DNA of 64,000 bases from JBGTSJ01 sp041940305 (GCA_041940305.1 JBGTSJ010000018.1:72128-136127), one strand, 5' to 3'; shown: positions 27,996 through 37,509, counted from the stretch's first letter. The notes: a model not told the origin generated them from the sequence alone. Numbers and translations are program-made.

Positions 27996-30900
27996 TCAGG
28001 AAATGAGGGGGCGGGGAATACCGGATGGATAGCGCCTCTTCCGCTCGCGGCCGTTGCGCTCCTCCTCCTGTCCAGCCGGGGGTTCGTCGGACGATTCCGA
28101 CCCGATCGCTCGCCGCGTCGCCGGCGCGTCCACTCCCAGCTGCTGGAGGACCAGGGGCCGCACAGCGTCCGAAACAGTGGCGAGCCATCGCAGTTCGCCG
28201 GTCTCACGAGCTGCGACCGGTCGTCCGTCGAGGTACGCGATCCGGTTTCCCGCAGTCGCCGGGACCCGCTCCTCGGAGTTGACGACGCCCAGCAGGTTCA
28301 GCGGGTCGGCGGCCGACAACACCGTGATCTCGCTTGACGGCTTTGCGTCGCGGCAGCGGCGCAGCTCACGGATCGAATCGGCCAGAGCAAACTGCTCGCC
28401 GGCGACTCCTTTGATGAACCGCCCGCCGCGCAGTTCGCCCCGCGCTTCCAGCCGACGATAGACCTGCACCAGTTCCCACCACGGCGGCGCTCCGGACTCG
28501 CGGCGGAGCAGGTCCTTGAAGATCACGCCCCACCGGCGAACGAGCTGCCACGCCCATTGCTCGACAATCTCACGACGCCGATCCCGCTCGGCCCTCAGTC
28601 GTTCCGGGTCGCGTGTCCGTTTCGGACTCGCACTCTCCGCCAGATCGGTCCCGACTTCGCGCCGCCACACGGACCAGCGGCCGGCTGTTCCGCTCGACCG
28701 CCGGCGTCGCACCACGCGCGGCGCCCGCTTTCGTGCTGAATCTCCACGCCCGCTGGTCGCCGCCAGTCGCACCAGGCTTCGCATGCCGGCAATACCGTCC
28801 GACGTAATCAACCCGCGCACAACGAGTTCGCCCAATGCGTCGTCCAACTGTCCCGGCAGCAGCGGAGTCTCGCGGAGGATGTCGGCGGCGAACATTGCAC
28901 CTTGATTCCGCAGCACGTCGAGCACCACCTGCGCGTCGCTGCTGAGGATCGACAACTCCGCCGGCGGTCGCACCTCGGTCAGCCAGCCCCGGTCCTCTCG
29001 CAGAAACAGCGAGATCGGGGCCACCCGGGTGATCGACGCCATCGGCCGCGACGCCTCTGCCTTCCGCGGCTTCGGGTACAGCCTGCCCCAGGCAATTTCA
29101 CCGGTCAGGCAGAGCTCATCCAGCCAGTCGCCGCGATATCCGCTCAGCCGCGCGGGCAGCACGTCGCGCTCCCAGCAGATCGCAGGCAGATCGAGCCCCT
29201 GTAATTGGGCGACGACCTCGAACAGACCGTTCGTCCCGGTGCGGCGCGACTCTCCGGTCAGTCCGTGGTGCTGGTGCAGGAATCTCAGGTAGGCCGGCAG
29301 TTCGACCGGCTCGATTTCGCGACGGAGCCCGGCGACGGTCAGTCGATGAATGCGGGCCAGTAGCCGCCGGTGGCACCATTCAGGAGCGCGAGATGTCGGT
29401 CTGCCGGGTGGCTCGCGTTCGCCGGCGTCCTCGGCAGAATGACGTTCGCCGCTCTCGTACTCGCGGAACTGACCCTGAAGGACGATGCCCTCTCCCTCAA
29501 GACCCTGCAATGCCGCGTCCGACTGCTCGATGCTGAATCCCAGGAGTGCCGAGATCTCTCGTGCGGTGATTGGTCCGGCGACTTCGAGGAGACCGCGGAC
29601 TGCGGCCAGCCGCGCATCGGTGGACGACCAATCCGCTTCAATTCCCGGCGGGACGGTCAGCGTCTGGTCCGGCGCCACGTCCGGGAACATGGCCTGCATC
29701 ATCGGCCAGCGTTCGGCAGCCACCCATGCCTGCCGGGAAGCCTCGAAACGAACGACCGTCGCGCGCGCGTCACGCTCCAATTCCGCATAGTACGACTGCC
29801 AGTCATCGACCGGGTCGCCCCGGAAGGGGGGATGCTTTCCTTCGCCGTCATCCCGCTGCGAGGCTTCGTCGATTGGCACGAAGACCCGGCTGAGCAGCAC
29901 GTCATGGAGTTCGTCCGCATTGCGTACCAGCGGCTGCGCCTCGGCCACCACCTGCGCGATGGCTTCCGGATCGAGCCGTCCCAAGTCGCGCACACTATCG
30001 ACCGTCAGAGTGCGTCGCGTTGAGGCCGCCATTGCCCGCCGCTCCTGGATTTCGCCGCCGTCCAGGAACGCGTACGGGTTGGCATTCAGTAGCTCATACG
30101 CAAAAGGGGACGGCTCGCGCGTATCGCGGCCGGTCAGCGTGATCTCCCCCGATTCGATCCGAGCGAGCACCTGCAGCAACCCGTCGAGATCAAGGGCTTC
30201 GTGCAGGCAGTCGTCCATGGTTTGCCGCATCAGCGGGTGGTCGGGGAGTTCGTGGTCGCCGGTGATGTTTTCCTGGCAGCCGGTCAGCTTGGGGAACACC
30301 GCCGTCAGCAGGTCCTCACTGCGGAACCGCTGAATGGCCGGCGGCACCTTCTTGCCGTTGCGGGACCGCGCGACCTGCAGCGCCCGGGTGGCGTTCCATC
30401 GCCAGCGGACGTGGAACACCGGCACGGCCAGCACCGCCTGCTCCAGCAGATTGCGGGCGTTGTCCGTGCGCAGCATCGCGAACAGGCTCTCGATGGGAAA
30501 GCTGTGCTGCGGTCCCAGCGACAGGATGAACCCGTCATCGTCTGCGGTCGCCTGCAGCTCGAAGTCGAAGGAGCGACAGAACCGCTTCCGCATCGCGAAG
30601 CCCCACGCCTTGTTGACGCGGCTGCCGAAGGGAGCATGCACCACCAGCTGCATTCCGCCCGACTCATCGAAGAACCGCTCAAACACGATCCGCTGCTGCG
30701 TGGGCACGATGCCGATCGCCGCCTTCTGTGCCGCCACATAGGTGATGGCCTGCTCCGCCGCATGCGGCGAGCAGTGGCACTCGCTGGCGATCTGTGCGAC
30801 GAGAGGATGGGGAGAAGTGGCGGGCTCGTTCTCGTCCCTCACTCCCGGCCCCTCTCCCGCGATTTCGTCGATCTGTGTGGAAAGTGCCTCGCGCGGGAGA

Positions 30901-32885
30901 GAGGAGACCTCTTTGGACGCCTCACTTGCGACCGCGTTAAATCCCGATTCGACGATCCTCCGCTCCAGGTCTTCCCGCAGTCGCGACACCTCCTCCGACA
31001 ATTCGATCGTGCGTCCCGGCGCTTCTCCCTGCCAGAAGGGAATCGTCGGCGGGGCGCCATGCGCGTCGGTCACGATCAGATCATTGCCCCGCAGCTGGCG
31101 GATCCGCCACGACGAGTTTCCCAGCTGAAAGACATCCCCGGCACTGCTCTCGACGCCGAATTCTTCGTCCACCGAACCGACGACGGTGTTCTCGGGATCC
31201 AGCACGACGCGGATCGAGTCCACCTCAGGGATCGCGCCCGCATTGCTGATCGCCGTCAGCCGCGCGTTCCGCCGCCCCCGCAGGCGGCCGTTGACCTGGT
31301 CATGATGCAGCAGCGCCAGCGTCCGCCCCGACGTGGACGTCAGCCCTTCGCTCAGATACCGCAACGTCTCGTCGAACTGTCGGCGCGAGAGACTGCGATA
31401 GGGATAGGCCCTGCGGCACAGCGCAAACAGTTCATCGGTGCTCCACTCCCGCGCCGACGTCTCCGCCACGATCTGTTGTGCGAGCACATCCAGCGGCGCT
31501 TCGGGGATCGGGATCGCGTCCAGCCGCCCCTGCCCGATCGCCCGGATCAGTCCCATGCACTCGATCAGCTCATCGCGGGTGAGGGCGAACAGCCGCCCCT
31601 TCGGCGTGAGGCCCAGCGCGTGTCCGGAACGGCCGATCCGCTGCAGGAACGTAGCGATCGACCGCGGCGAGCCCAGTTGCACCACGAGATCGACGTGACC
31701 GACATCGATTCCCAGTTCCAGCGAAGCGGTCGCCACGACGGCTTTGATCCGCCCCGCTTTCAGCTTCTGCTCGGTGTCCAGCCGCAGGTCGGTCGCCAGC
31801 GAACCGTGATGGCAGCTGACCATCTCCTCCCCGAGCAGTTCCGACAACTGATGTGTGACTCGCTCGGCGAGCTTGCGCGTGTTGACGAACACCAGCGTGC
31901 TGCGGTGCTCCTGGATCAACTCGACGAGCCGGGCGTTGATCTCCTTCCATTGCTCGTGCGAGCAGACGGCGGAGAGATCACTTGGCGGCGTCTCGATGGC
32001 GAGGTCCAGTGTCCGTGCGTGGCCGACATTGATGATTGAAATCGGCGCTGAACTCGCCTCCCTCTCCCCCGGGAGGTGCGTCGTTCTCCCGCAGGATTCA
32101 ATCGGGGGAGAGGGGCCGAATAGGACAGGGCTGTGCTTTCCCCTCACCCCCGGCCCCTCTCCTGCGATGTTGTCTGGTCGCGTGGAGAGCGGTTCGCGCG
32201 GGAGAGGGGAGTGGCTTATTGCGACACTTCCTGTCCCGACTAGAAAGTCCGCCATGCGCTCGATCGGTTTCTGGGTGGCCGACAATCCGATGCGCTGCAG
32301 CGGCCGTTGCGTGAGCGCCGCGAGTCGCTCGACGCTCAACGACAGATGCGATCCCCGTTTGTCCCGCACCAGTGCATGAATCTCGTCCACGATCAGCGTA
32401 TCGACGGAGCGCAGCACGTCCCGGCTCTTCTCGGCCGTGAGCATGAGGTACAGCGACTCGGGAGTCGTCACCAGTATGTGCGGCGGGTTCTTGACGAGAG
32501 CCGCCCGGCGATGGGAGGGCGTGTCCCCCGTCCGCAGCCCCACGCGCAGCTGGGGCACGGCCACACCGTCCGCGTCCGCCTGCGCGCCGATTTCGGCTAG
32601 CGGGACTTCCAGATTGCGGTGCATGTCGTTCGACAATGCCCGCAGCGGTGAGACATAGACGACGCGCATCTCATCGGCGAGCCGTCCCTCCGCCCCTTCG
32701 CGAAACAGCCGGTCGATTACCGCCAGAAACGCCGTCAGCGTCTTGCCGCTGCCAGTCGGGGCCGCAATGAGCGTGTGCTTCCCCGACGCGATCTCCGGCC
32801 ATCCCAGAGATTGCGGCTCCGTCGGACCTGCGAACCGGCCCGAGAACCAGCGTTGGATGACCGGGTGAAAGGTGTGAACCGCCAT
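27996..32885 (-). CDS. lhr: Lhr-type large DEAD/DEAH helicase with repeat-derived insertions
   Basis: This is a superfamily-2 helicase of about 1,629 residues, resembling the 'large helicase-related' Lhr proteins used in DNA repair. The start at 32885 gives the family N-terminus FHPVIQRWFSGRFAGPTEPQ. Motif I is APTGSGKT, motif II VDEIHALVRDKRGSHLSLSV, and motif VI region QRIGRSGHALG; a Lhr-core winged-helix and long C-terminal part follow. Two palindromic-repeat insertions interrupt conserved parts without breaking the frame. One comes just after FLVGTGSVAISH and before ISIINVGHARTLDL (encoded by about 32055-32211). The other lies in the linker after VASEASKEV (about 30836-30905). Both encode S-x-LPREaLST..AGEGPGVR. 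Length is near the family norm for long Lhr. Confidence 0.9.
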   Translation of the reverse strand: MAVHTFHPVIQRWFSGRFAGPTEPQSLGWPEIASGKHTLIAAPTGSGKTLTAFLAVIDRLFREGAEGRLADEMRVVYVSPLRALSNDMHRNLEVPLAEIGAQADADGVAVPQLRVGLRTGDTPSHRRAALVKNPPHILVTTPESLYLMLTAEKSRDVLRSVDTLIVDEIHALVRDKRGSHLSLSVERLAALTQRPLQRIGLSATQKPIERMADFLVGTGSVAISHSPLPREPLSTRPDNIAGEGPGVRGKHSPVLFGPSPPIESCGRTTHLPGEREASSAPISIINVGHARTLDLAIETPPSDLSAVCSHEQWKEINARLVELIQEHRSTLVFVNTRKLAERVTHQLSELLGEEMVSCHHGSLATDLRLDTEQKLKAGRIKAVVATASLELGIDVGHVDLVVQLGSPRSIATFLQRIGRSGHALGLTPKGRLFALTRDELIECMGLIRAIGQGRLDAIPIPEAPLDVLAQQIVAETSAREWSTDELFALCRRAYPYRSLSRRQFDETLRYLSEGLTSTSGRTLALLHHDQVNGRLRGRRNARLTAISNAGAIPEVDSIRVVLDPENTVVGSVDEEFGVESSAGDVFQLGNSSWRIRQLRGNDLIVTDAHGAPPTIPFWQGEAPGRTIELSEEVSRLREDLERRIVESGFNAVASEASKEVSSLPREALSTQIDEIAGEGPGVRDENEPATSPHPLVAQIASECHCSPHAAEQAITYVAAQKAAIGIVPTQQRIVFERFFDESGGMQLVVHAPFGSRVNKAWGFAMRKRFCRSFDFELQATADDDGFILSLGPQHSFPIESLFAMLRTDNARNLLEQAVLAVPVFHVRWRWNATRALQVARSRNGKKVPPAIQRFRSEDLLTAVFPKLTGCQENITGDHELPDHPLMRQTMDDCLHEALDLDGLLQVLARIESGEITLTGRDTREPSPFAYELLNANPYAFLDGGEIQERRAMAASTRRTLTVDSVRDLGRLDPEAIAQVVAEAQPLVRNADELHDVLLSRVFVPIDEASQRDDGEGKHPPFRGDPVDDWQSYYAELERDARATVVRFEASRQAWVAAERWPMMQAMFPDVAPDQTLTVPPGIEADWSSTDARLAAVRGLLEVAGPITAREISALLGFSIEQSDAALQGLEGEGIVLQGQFREYESGERHSAEDAGEREPPGRPTSRAPEWCHRRLLARIHRLTVAGLRREIEPVELPAYLRFLHQHHGLTGESRRTGTNGLFEVVAQLQGLDLPAICWERDVLPARLSGYRGDWLDELCLTGEIAWGRLYPKPRKAEASRPMASITRVAPISLFLREDRGWLTEVRPPAELSILSSDAQVVLDVLRNQGAMFAADILRETPLLPGQLDDALGELVVRGLITSDGIAGMRSLVRLAATSGRGDSARKRAPRVVRRRRSSGTAGRWSVWRREVGTDLAESASPKRTRDPERLRAERDRRREIVEQWAWQLVRRWGVIFKDLLRRESGAPPWWELVQVYRRLEARGELRGGRFIKGVAGEQFALADSIRELRRCRDAKPSSEITVLSAADPLNLLGVVNSEERVPATAGNRIAYLDGRPVAARETGELRWLATVSDAVRPLVLQQLGVDAPATRRAIGSESSDEPPAGQEEERNGRERKRRYPSGIPRPLIS
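30836..30905 (-). repeat. 'GEGPGVRG' palindromic repeat, copy inside the lhr ORF (second insert)
   Basis: On the plus strand it reads CCCTCACTCCCGGCCCCTCT to GCGCGGGAGAGAGGAG, which is the inverse of copy A at 9892-9963. On the minus strand it encodes LPREALST and IAGEGPGVRD within the helicase, in the same reading frame as the first insert. Confidence 0.8.
32055..32118 (+). repeat. Related inverted repeat inside the lhr ORF (divergent copy)
   Basis: CCTCCCTCTCCCCCG and ATCGGGGGAGAGGGGCCG form an imperfect inverted repeat adjacent to the copy at 32140-32211. It has the opposite orientation and remains translated in the helicase frame (FGPSPPIES...HLPGEREAS). Confidence 0.6.
32140..32211 (-). 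repeat. 'GEGPGVRG' palindromic repeat, copy inside the lhr ORF (first insert)
   Basis: On the plus strand it runs from CCCCTCACCCCCGGCCCCTC to GCGCGGGAGAGGGGAG and contains GTGGAGAGCGG in the centre. On the minus strand it encodes SPLPREPLST and NIAGEGPGVRG, and it falls between two conserved helicase segments. Confidence 0.8.
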
Positions 32886-32903
32886 CCTCGCCTCGCTTGA
32901 ATA

Positions 32904-32919
32904 CGATACGAATGTATCG
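32904..32919 (-). promoter_or_regulatory. Inverted repeat just upstream of lhr, possible operator
   Basis: CGATAC, GAAT and GTATCG form a perfect 6-bp inverted repeat 19 bases upstream of the chosen lhr start, in a locally AT-richer stretch. It could be a repressor site or overlap the promoter, but there is no direct evidence for a regulator. Confidence 0.3.
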
Positions 32920-33126
32920 ATCATTGTAGCAGGCGGAAGCGCAACGGCATCCCATCGGCCACGAGAAACCGGAAGCCGGCAGCGCTCGGGAACCGGCATC
33001 ACGGCCGGTCCGATGACGGAGCTGAGGTCGTTGTCGGAGTTCAGCGTGGAGTGGAACGGCTCAACCCCATAATTTCCGCGTTGCGCACACGTCCCTCCTC
33101 GACGGGGCGTCAACACGGAAGTGGCC

Positions 33127-33753
33127 TTAATCGACCGAGTCCCCTAGTTCGCGCCGCAGTCTCAGCAGCACCCGCGACTTCGAGACTCGCACAGCGCCGG
33201 GCGTCATTGTGAGGTCCGCGGCGACATCTCCCGCAGCCCGCCCATCCACCACCACGCCCCAGAACGCCTGCCACGTCCGTTCGTGGAACTCGTCACGGAT
33301 CGACTCGAGCGCCTTGAGAAGCACGAGATTGAAGCCTGCATCCTGATCCGGATCCTGGTCTGATGCGGCTACTTCCGGGTCGAGCACCTGCTGCAGGCGG
33401 ACGAAAGCGTCGGTGCCTCCAGTTGCTGCGGGTTGACGAGCGGCGCGGCGAAAATGGTCGCGAACCTTGTTTCGTGCGATCGTCAACAGCCAGCCGCGAA
33501 ACGTGTCGGACGGGCGGTCCTTGCGAAACCGCTGCAGATGCGACGACACGGAGGAAAAGACTTCCTGCAGGACGTCCAGCAGATCCTGTTCGGAGACGCC
33601 CCAGCCCCGGCACCACGTGGCGACGAGAGGAGCATAGAGTTTGACCAGCCGTTCCCATGCAACCGGGTCGGCATGCCGCGCCTCATCCAGCAGGCTGCGG
33701 GAGGTGGAGCCGTTGGAACGCGGCGACTCGCTGTGACGGCTGCCGGTCGTCAT
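33127..33753 (-). CDS. ECF RNA polymerase sigma factor, coupled to the heme-kinase gene
   Basis: The protein is 208 residues. Region 2 shows DPVAWERLVKLYAPLVATWC, LLDVLQEVFSSV and TFRGWLLTIARNKVRDHFRR. Region 4 shows RTWQAFWGVVVDGRAAGDVA and TPGAVRVSKSRVLLRLRREL. It resembles planctomycete ECF sigma factors of the 'W-x-x-LV..Y..L....' type. Its ATG overlaps the stop of the upstream kinase gene (33750-33753, TCAT on the plus strand), so the two are translated together. It was chosen over a longer frame reaching 33975, whose N-terminus lies antisense within the kinase and is not sigma-like. Confidence 0.9.
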   Translation of the reverse strand: MTTGSRHSESPRSNGSTSRSLLDEARHADPVAWERLVKLYAPLVATWCRGWGVSEQDLLDVLQEVFSSVSSHLQRFRKDRPSDTFRGWLLTIARNKVRDHFRRAARQPAATGGTDAFVRLQQVLDPEVAASDQDPDQDAGFNLVLLKALESIRDEFHERTWQAFWGVVVDGRAAGDVAADLTMTPGAVRVSKSRVLLRLRRELGDSVD

Positions 33754-35708
33754 CCCGCGTCCGCCTTTCTGCGCTGCTGCGCAGCGAACGCGGCGATCAC
33801 GAAGACCCCCAGCAGCACGCCGGCGATCGTGATCATCAGCGTGAACGCGCCGCGCAACCCCTGCCGCGTGCTCTCGATCTCGCGGTCGAGCGGGCGGACG
33901 ATCTTGAGCACGCCCACCACGTCTCCCACAACCCAGTCCTTTTTCGGACTGCGCCCGTCGGGATGGTTGTGGCAACCGATGCAGCTCTGCTCCATGTGCC
34001 GTGCCGTGTAGTACACCAGCTTGCGGCGGCCATCCTCGTTCACGAACCGCGCGAACTCGGCCGGAGGCTGGGCGTCGGGCTGCGCGTGCGCTTCAAGCCA
34101 GATGAGCGCCTCGTCGTCCAGTTCAGTGTGCGGGCCTCCATCTTCGCGGCCCGGCCACGGGTAACGGCTGTAGAGCCGGACTTCCATCCCCGGACTGCGC
34201 TGGCTGATCCGCTGTGCCAGGTCGATGGCGAACGTCGCCGGCAGCGGCAACGAAGGATGCACCGTCTGGTAATTCTCGGTGATGCTGATGTTGGCGACGC
34301 GGGGATCGATGTCCTCGATCTCCTGACTGTAGAACCGCCACGCCTCGTCCAGCATTTTCGTCTGCTGCCGCGAGCTTTCGAGGGCCGTCTCCCGGACGAG
34401 GTACTCCGACAGGCTGGAGAGATACCAAAGTCCCGCGCCAGACCCCACGATGACCGCCAGCAGCAGGCTCACGGCGAGCGGATTGCGGCGGCACCACCGC
34501 AGGCAGCGCTCGACATATCCGATGGGCCGGGCCACGATCGGCTGTCCAACCTGATACCGGCGCAGATCGTCCCCGAACTGCCTTGCCGTGGCGTAGCGGC
34601 GCGACGCAGACTTGCTCATTGCCTTGAGGCAGATCACGTCCAGGTCACGCGGGACTGTCGGCTTCAATTGTCGGAGCGGACGCGGTTCATCCTCGAGCAC
34701 CTGCAGCAGCAGCAGCCGCCGGTTGCCGTGAAACGGCCGTTCGCCGGTGAGCATCTCGTACAGCACGACTCCCAGGCTGTACACGTCGCTCCGCGCATCC
34801 ACCGCATGCGATGCGCCGGCCGCCTGCTCCGGAGACATGTAGGCGGGCGTCCCCATCACCCGGCCGTCCGAAGTCATCGTCGCTTCGCCCGTGTCCCGCT
34901 TGGCCAGTCCGAAGTCGAGCAGGTGAGCATGCCCTTCCCGGTCGATCAGAATATTGGATGGCTTAATGTCGCGATGCACGACGCCGTGGTCGTGCGCGTA
35001 CTGCAGCGCGTCTGCCAGTTCGACCGCACATGCGGCCGCCCAGCCCGGATCGAGGGCGCCCCGCGTCAACCGCTGTTCGAGGGTCTCTCCGTCGATGTAC
35101 TCGCTGACGAGATACCACACGCCGTCATCGGTCTGCCCGATTTCACGCAGGGCGACGATGGCAGGATGGCTCAGCTGCGCGGCGCTTCGAGCCTCGCGGA
35201 GAAAACGCTCGATCTCTTCATGCGATGCCAGGCTCCCCGCGCGCTGGACCTTCAGCGCCACGGTTCGCTCCAACTGCGTGTCGCGGGCGCGAAACACGTA
35301 GCCGAACGAACCGACGCCCAACTCCGCCTGCAGCTCGAATCGATCGAGATGGACGGGACCGATCGCCAGCCGGTGAGCCAGATCGCGGCCGGCATCCGCG
35401 GTAATCGATGGGCCGCCGGCATCCCGCAGGACCGACCGTGCCAGGACCGCGTCCCCCAATTCGGCCGCACCGGCTGTGGAGTTGTCCGGCCGAAGTCCGC
35501 GCAAACGGGTCACCAACTCGTCCGCGTTCCCCCCTTTTGCTTCGACGGCCTCCAGCCGCTGCTGGCACTGCGGGCACGAATCCAGATGGGTCGCGATGGC
35601 CTCCCATTCCTCACTGCGGACCGCGCCCGAAGCGAACGCCTGCAGCGCATCCGGCTGTGGACAGAAGACTTCGGGCATGAGCATGCGGGCCGCCGCGCGC
35701 CGGGCCAT
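33750..35708 (-). CDS. Ser/Thr protein kinase with Tll0287-like heme sensor domain
   Basis: The protein is 652 residues. It begins with an anti-sigma-type zinc-binding segment (HLDSCPQCQQRL, about 41-52). A Pkn-like kinase domain spans about 120-385 (LGVGSFGYVFRARD, VALKVQRAG, HRDIKPSNILID, DFGLAKRD, GTPAYMSPEQA). A TM helix follows (about 408-430), then an extracytoplasmic DUF3365/Tll0287-like domain of about 170 residues with a c-type heme motif CIGCH near residue 576. A second TM helix near the C-terminus completes it. It is coupled by a four-base overlap to an ECF sigma gene. It probably senses a redox or gaseous signal at a heme and controls the sigma factor. Confidence 0.88.
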   Translation of the reverse strand: MARRAAARMLMPEVFCPQPDALQAFASGAVRSEEWEAIATHLDSCPQCQQRLEAVEAKGGNADELVTRLRGLRPDNSTAGAAELGDAVLARSVLRDAGGPSITADAGRDLAHRLAIGPVHLDRFELQAELGVGSFGYVFRARDTQLERTVALKVQRAGSLASHEEIERFLREARSAAQLSHPAIVALREIGQTDDGVWYLVSEYIDGETLEQRLTRGALDPGWAAACAVELADALQYAHDHGVVHRDIKPSNILIDREGHAHLLDFGLAKRDTGEATMTSDGRVMGTPAYMSPEQAAGASHAVDARSDVYSLGVVLYEMLTGERPFHGNRRLLLLQVLEDEPRPLRQLKPTVPRDLDVICLKAMSKSASRRYATARQFGDDLRRYQVGQPIVARPIGYVERCLRWCRRNPLAVSLLLAVIVGSGAGLWYLSSLSEYLVRETALESSRQQTKMLDEAWRFYSQEIEDIDPRVANISITENYQTVHPSLPLPATFAIDLAQRISQRSPGMEVRLYSRYPWPGREDGGPHTELDDEALIWLEAHAQPDAQPPAEFARFVNEDGRRKLVYYTARHMEQSCIGCHNHPDGRSPKKDWVVGDVVGVLKIVRPLDREIESTRQGLRGAFTLMITIAGVLLGVFVIAAFAAQQRRKADAG

Positions 35709-35923
35709 TGAGGGAGTGAAGCAGCCGAATCGCGCGGAACACCTTCATTCTAACGCGACAGCGTTACAACCGCCTCCAGAATGGCCGCGCACTAGAAGCC
35801 CCAGCTGCAATCGGCTCCGGCGTTGTGTAACGCCTCCGCGTTCTTGAAAATGGACGCAGTGGCACATCTCGCTCGCCCGTCGCCCGAAACCCGCTCTCAC
35901 TCGCCAGACACAGGGAGACTCTC

Positions 35924-37474
35924 ATGGCTGCCAAGACTCGCCGCGAATTTCTGGATTGCATGGGGCGCGGCATGCTCGTCGCCGGGCTCGGCACGGCCCT
36001 GTCGCACGACCTCGGGTTTTCCACCGCCTTCGCTGCCGAGGGAGCCGAGGAACTCTCCTTCGGAAAGTATGATGCACTCGTCGATCTGCTGCAGAATACT
36101 CCCGCCGACAAGCTGCAGCCGGTGCTGGTCAAAAAGCTGCAGAGCGGCGAAGCCGACCTCCGCACGCTGATCGCCGCGGGCGCGCTCGCCAATGCGGAGA
36201 CCTTCGGAGGTCAGGACTACGTCGGCTTCCACACGGCGATGGCCATGCTGCCGGCGCTGCAGATGACGGAACGACTTCCCACGGAGCGTCGGCCGCTGCC
36301 GGTGCTCAAGGTGCTGTATCGCAATACTCAGCAATGCCAGCAGCACGGCGGCGCTTCTGTCAAAACGCTCGTCGCCCTGCACGCCGCCGAACACTCGCCG
36401 GAAGGGGACCTGGGGCTCGCCATCCGCGATGCCGCCCGCCGCGGTGAGATGCAGCAGTCGGAGAATCTGTTTGCCTCCGCGTCCGACGCATCGATGGACG
36501 AGATGTTCAACATCCTGCAGCCCGCCATGCAGGACGACATCAACGTGCACCGGTTCGTCTTCGCCCACCGCACGTATGGGCTCGCGCAGATGCTCGGGCA
36601 GGATTACGCTTATGACATCCTGCGGCAATGCGTGCGGTTCTGCGTCGACCACGAACAGAACCGGCTGGAACGCAACTATCCGGAGTCCCCGATCCGGGCT
36701 CTGATGCCGAAGCTGCTGGATCAGTACAAGCTGGAGGGACTCACGCCGGGCACGCGAGATCCGGGCGATGCGTGGGTCGACCAGACCAGCCTGGCAATCT
36801 ACAGCGGACCGCGCGAGGTTGCGGCCGAAATCGCCGCGGCCGCGCTGGCCGAAGGGATCGCTCCCGAAGTCGTCGGCGAAGCGATCTCGCTGGCGTCGAA
36901 CCTGCTGGTCCTGCGGCAGGGCAAGGACAACTGGCGGACGCACGGCGATTCGCGCGGCGTGCACTCGTCCGACGCGACCAACGCCTGGCGGAACATGGCG
37001 CGGCACGCCGACACGCGGCACGCCGTCACAGGACTGATCGTCGCGGCCTACCATTCCGCTTCGCACGACCCGTTCCCGACGGAGGCCTATCCAACCGAGG
37101 AGCATCGCGCGGCCATCAAGACCACCGATGCCGGCAAGCTCCTGGCCGAAGCCGAGGACGCGGTTAAGCACAACGATCAGGGCCGTGCCGCGGCCGCGAT
37201 CGAGATCTACAGCGAGCAGGGCTATGCCCCCGAGCCGGTGTTCGACCGGATGCTCGCCTACACCATCAGCGAGGACGGCCGCCTGCACGGCGAGAAGTAC
37301 TATCACACCGTCGTCGAAGAGTTCGGCACGATCCGCCCGGCCTTCCGCTGGCGGCAGATGGTCGGACTGGCCCGCGTCACCGCCAGCGCCTACGGCTACA
37401 ACCGGGAAGACCAGCACGGCTTCCGCGCCCCCGGCTACGAAGAAGCTTGCAGTCTCCTCGGCGTCACCGTGTAA
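35924..37474 (+). CDS. Tat-exported conserved planctomycete protein (paralogue of the gene at 46898)
   Basis: The protein is 516 residues. The N-terminus TRREFLDCMGRGMLVAGLGTA is a clear Tat signal. The mature part is alpha-helical, with several conserved His positions (FHTAMAMLPAL, HAAEHSPEG, INVHRFVFAHRTYG, HADTRHAVTGLIVAAYH). It shows the same order of motifs as the protein encoded at 46898, so the two are distant paralogues. I do not recognise a characterised family. The conserved histidines suggest metal or heme binding, but this is a guess. It lies divergent to the kinase gene across a 215-base gap and is followed by a strong hairpin. Confidence 0.7.
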   Translation: MAAKTRREFLDCMGRGMLVAGLGTALSHDLGFSTAFAAEGAEELSFGKYDALVDLLQNTPADKLQPVLVKKLQSGEADLRTLIAAGALANAETFGGQDYVGFHTAMAMLPALQMTERLPTERRPLPVLKVLYRNTQQCQQHGGASVKTLVALHAAEHSPEGDLGLAIRDAARRGEMQQSENLFASASDASMDEMFNILQPAMQDDINVHRFVFAHRTYGLAQMLGQDYAYDILRQCVRFCVDHEQNRLERNYPESPIRALMPKLLDQYKLEGLTPGTRDPGDAWVDQTSLAIYSGPREVAAEIAAAALAEGIAPEVVGEAISLASNLLVLRQGKDNWRTHGDSRGVHSSDATNAWRNMARHADTRHAVTGLIVAAYHSASHDPFPTEAYPTEEHRAAIKTTDAGKLLAEAEDAVKHNDQGRAAAAIEIYSEQGYAPEPVFDRMLAYTISEDGRLHGEKYYHTVVEEFGTIRPAFRWRQMVGLARVTASAYGYNREDQHGFRAPGYEEACSLLGVTV

Positions 37475-37509
37475 TCCGGATCGGCACGTTGAATCGAAAG
37501 CCACGCTTA

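Noticed and set aside
30201..32039. Long plus-strand open frame opposite the lhr gene
   Set aside because: It is antisense to clear helicase motifs and has a shadow composition rich in Arg, Gln and His with no conserved domain.
33657..35711. Long plus-strand open frame opposite the heme-kinase gene
   Set aside because: It is antisense to the kinase domain and DUF3365; high-GC shadow with no motif.
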